DNA of 63,430 nt from Clostridiales bacterium UBA3953 (GTDB taxonomy: Bacteria; Bacillota; Clostridia; Oscillospirales; CAG-272), in assembly GCA_002385415.1 (NCBI GenBank), contig DGDL01000016.1:1-63430 (forward strand). The letters run 5' to 3'. This document shows, piece after piece, positions 61,605 to 63,430 of the stretch. Position 1 is the stretch's first letter. Each line of letters opens with the position of its first letter. Below the pieces are notes generated by a model. The model was not told where the DNA came from. It saw only the letters and a program-made list of their open reading frames with translations, and made no database searches. The translations under genes were made by a program, and so were the position numbers.

Positions 61605-62651
61605 ATGGCGGCATTACGCAACTTTGCGATCACGCTTTGTGTTTCGCTGATTATATTCGGATTGATTGCTTATTTTCTGGTAGGCATCGCCGAAAACAAC
61701 CTTGATTTTCTTACGGGTGCCGACACCGGTGACAATCCCTCCGAAACGAGTGCCGATACCGACGAAAATCAGCAGCCCGGTGTCACGATAGAAACCACGG
61801 CGCCGGAGACCGAACCGCTGACGGAAGACTTTCGCGGTTCGACGATTTCCGCAGTGCTAATCGGCTCGGATTACTTGCCCGACGTTTATGACGACTATGA
61901 CCTTTCAGAGATAAACAGGAATATAGACGGCTTCCCGATTAAGGAAAGGCGGATTTGCGCCGATTCGATTATATTTGTTCAGGTAAATGTCGAAACGCGC
62001 GAGTATGTGTTTCTGCCGATACCGTCGAACACACAGGTTATGGACAAGGGTCTGAGCAAATCGCTCGGTTCTCTGCTCGGAGAATCGGGACCCGAATATA
62101 TAAAAGACAAAGTATCGGGACTGCTCTCCATATACATAGACTATTATGCACTGTTTACATTGGACGGAGTCAAAAGCTTTATCGACGGCATGGGAGGCAT
62201 CGAATATAATGTGCCCTATGATATGCGGTACTCCGACCCGTCGGAGGGCGAAGAGGGACTGGTCATTGACATTAAAAAAGGCGCTCAAAAACTGACCGGA
62301 GACGATGTCGTGAAAATGCTGCGCTATGGGTCGTACAGCGAAGGCGACGCGATGAGGCGCACCGTTATAGTCGACTTCATGAAAGCGGTGCTTGCGAAAA
62401 TTACAAGCCCCGCATATCTTACCCGGCTGCCGGAGCTGTTTGCAAATGCGCTCGACTCTGGCATGATAGAGACCAACTTTACCGAAGATGTGCTTGCCGA
62501 AAACCTGGATGCTGTGTTTGCATATCAGGACTTTACCAAAACAGTGCTTGCGCTGCCGGGTAAAGAGGAGACGGTCGACGGAGAAAAATTTTTTATACCC
62601 AATACCGCCGGTGTAAATAACATAATAGGCAAATATAAGTATACGGGCTGA
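61605..62651 (+). CDS. LytR-CpsA-Psr (LCP) family protein with altered active-site residues
   Basis: 348 residues: one N-terminal membrane helix (ITLCVSLIIFGLIAYFLVG), an acidic Thr/Glu/Pro linker (~45 residues), then an extracellular LCP domain. Recognisable parts are DSIIFVQVN, DYYALFTLDGVKSFIDGMGG, YNVPYDMRY, GAQKLTGDDVVKMLRYGSY and DAMRRTVIVDFMKAVL. Classical LCP enzymes attach glycopolymers to peptidoglycan. Here the usual IPRDT is IPSNT and RSDT is CADS, so residues that bind the pyrophosphate and metal are changed. GGAGGAG lies 7 nt before ATG 61605. It may be a non-enzymatic or specialised member. Confidence 0.8.
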   Translation: MAALRNFAITLCVSLIIFGLIAYFLVGIAENNLDFLTGADTGDNPSETSADTDENQQPGVTIETTAPETEPLTEDFRGSTISAVLIGSDYLPDVYDDYDLSEINRNIDGFPIKERRICADSIIFVQVNVETREYVFLPIPSNTQVMDKGLSKSLGSLLGESGPEYIKDKVSGLLSIYIDYYALFTLDGVKSFIDGMGGIEYNVPYDMRYSDPSEGEEGLVIDIKKGAQKLTGDDVVKMLRYGSYSEGDAMRRTVIVDFMKAVLAKITSPAYLTRLPELFANALDSGMIETNFTEDVLAENLDAVFAYQDFTKTVLALPGKEETVDGEKFFIPNTAGVNNIIGKYKYTG

Positions 62652-62737
62652 ATTTTCGCTATTGGCAAATGGCAAAGTTGACCGGCGACCGAAAAACACA
62701 GGATAATCATATAACTTACGGAGTGGAGACTAAATAT

Positions 62738-63430
62738 ATGAATAACACCGAAAAAACCATGGACAAAATCGTCGCGCTGTGCAAGAACCGCGGTTTTATA
62801 TTCAGTGGTTCGGAGATATACGGCGGCCTTGCCAACACATGGGACTACGGCCCCCTCGGCGCGGAGCTGAAGAACAATGTTAAACGCGCATGGTGGAAGA
62901 AGTTTGTGCAGGAGTCGGAATATAACGTCGGAATTGACTGTGCCATACTTATGAACCCGGAGGTTTGGGTTGCATCCGGCCATGTTTCGACCTTCAACGA
63001 CCCGCTTATTGACTGCAAATCCTGCAAAATGCGTTACCGTGCCGATAATCTCGTCGGTGATTTTGTAAAAGAGAAAGCGCTTGATGTCACGGTTGAGGCC
63101 ATGACACAGGAAGATATGACTGAATTCATCCGTGAAAACAAAGTGCCATGCCCCAACTGCGGCAAAAGCGATTATACCGATATACGCAAATTCAATTTGA
63201 TGTTTAAAACTTTCCAGGGCGTGACGGAGGATACGGCGGCTCAAATTTACCTCCGTCCCGAAACGGCTCAAGGTATATTCGTCAATTTCAAAAACGTTCA
63301 GCGTTCGTCGCGTAAAAAGGTGCCTTTCGGTATCGCACAGATAGGTAAGGCGTTCCGCAATGAAATCACGCCCGGCAACTTCATATTCCGCACACGCGAG
63401 TTCGAGCAAATGGAGCTTGAATTTTTCTGC
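62738..63430 (+). CDS. glyS: Glycyl-tRNA synthetase (dimeric type), 5' part
   Basis: 231 codons are in the window and the frame is open at its edge. MNNTEKTMDKIVALCKNRGF, GSEIYGGLANTWDYGPLG, PEVWVASGHVSTFNDPLIDC, LMFKTFQGV, YLRPETAQGIFVNF and IGKAFRNEITPGNFIFRTRE are signatures of the single-chain, alpha2 glycyl-tRNA synthetase. CxxC pairs (CKSCKMR and CPNCGK) form the zinc knuckle typical of this class. GGAG lies 9 nt before ATG 62738. No T-box leader is present in the 86 bp upstream. Confidence 0.95.
   Translation, partial: MNNTEKTMDKIVALCKNRGFIFSGSEIYGGLANTWDYGPLGAELKNNVKRAWWKKFVQESEYNVGIDCAILMNPEVWVASGHVSTFNDPLIDCKSCKMRYRADNLVGDFVKEKALDVTVEAMTQEDMTEFIRENKVPCPNCGKSDYTDIRKFNLMFKTFQGVTEDTAAQIYLRPETAQGIFVNFKNVQRSSRKKVPFGIAQIGKAFRNEITPGNFIFRTREFEQMELEFFC

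Noticed and set aside
62652..62737. T-box leader before glyS
   Set aside because: Only 86 bp separate it from the LCP gene, too short for a T-box and without its consensus or a terminator.
1..63430. CRISPR arrays, insertion sequences, integrase or prophage modules
   Set aside because: No regularly spaced repeats, transposase, integrase, terminase or capsid-type genes were seen; the only phage-like item is a single holin-like gene.

Overview
The window looks like chromosome of an anaerobic, Gram-positive Clostridia-type Firmicute (Oscillospirales/Christensenellales-like; the species cannot be told from sequence alone). The reasons are the HydE/HydG/HydF maturation set with its TM1266-type regulator, an L20-type leader before infC-rpmI-rplT, a SleB-type cell wall hydrolase with a copper-amine-oxidase-like domain, many lipoproteins, consensus sigma-A promoters and strong AGGAGG ribosome sites. 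Base composition is close to half G+C by eye. There is no prophage, insertion sequence, integrase or CRISPR array. It reads as a stable core chromosome with a few carbohydrate and regulatory islands.

Layout. 1-5.9 kb: two zinc-ribbon ABC exporter half-transporters around a DUF1854 protein. 6-11 kb: pgk-tpiA and a membrane-anchored DUF5722 protein, all leftward. 11.1-17.2 kb: a structured leader with a small CD3324-family regulator, a NagZ-like GH3 lipoprotein, a second lipoprotein, htpG and a degenerate prephenate-dehydratase-like protein. 17.4 kb: an isolated Cys/Gly-rich repeat protein. 17.9-22.2 kb: hydF, hydG, hydE and TM1266 regulator behind an attenuator-like leader. 22.3-25.4 kb: polysaccharide deacetylase, GT2-GtrA fusion, LLH-type holin-like protein. 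25.5-33 kb: a leftward run of a Gld-like ABC system, DUF4340, a PrsA-like foldase, a U32 tRNA-hydroxylation protein and an RNHCP protein. 33.2-38.3 kb: GH43, a two-component system and a sialate/acetyl-xylan esterase. 38.4-42.5 kb: acyl-CoA synthetase, SleB hydrolase, zinc-ribbon membrane protein. 42.7-53.8 kb: a sugar isomerase, then infC-rpmI-rplT, an SPOUT methyltransferase, dprA, topA, plsX, rnc, a nuclease-like protein and asnA. 53.9-56.9 kb: DUF1861, VanZ, a ribbon-helix-helix protein and an SPFH protein. 57-59.2 kb: HAD phosphatase, a sensory-rhodopsin-transducer-like protein and a mannonate-type SDR. 59.3-63.4 kb: speD with a long leader, tRNA-Arg(CCU), a GNAT acetyltransferase, an LCP protein and the start of glyS.

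The most interesting material is regulatory. Two leaders, ahead of speD and ahead of TM1266-hydEGF, each combine a near-consensus promoter, 160-340 nt of structured RNA, an intrinsic terminator just before the ribosome site and an alternative pairing that would break that terminator. I match neither to a riboswitch class I know. A third signal is an array of four hexamers spaced exactly 11 bp apart over the promoter of the SPFH/ribbon-helix-helix operon, probably the autoregulatory operator of that small DNA-binding protein. Among proteins, the 99-residue Cys-rich repeat protein, the DUF1854 exporter trio, the P-protein-like partner of HtpG and the PD-(D/E)xK-like protein between rnc and asnA stand out.
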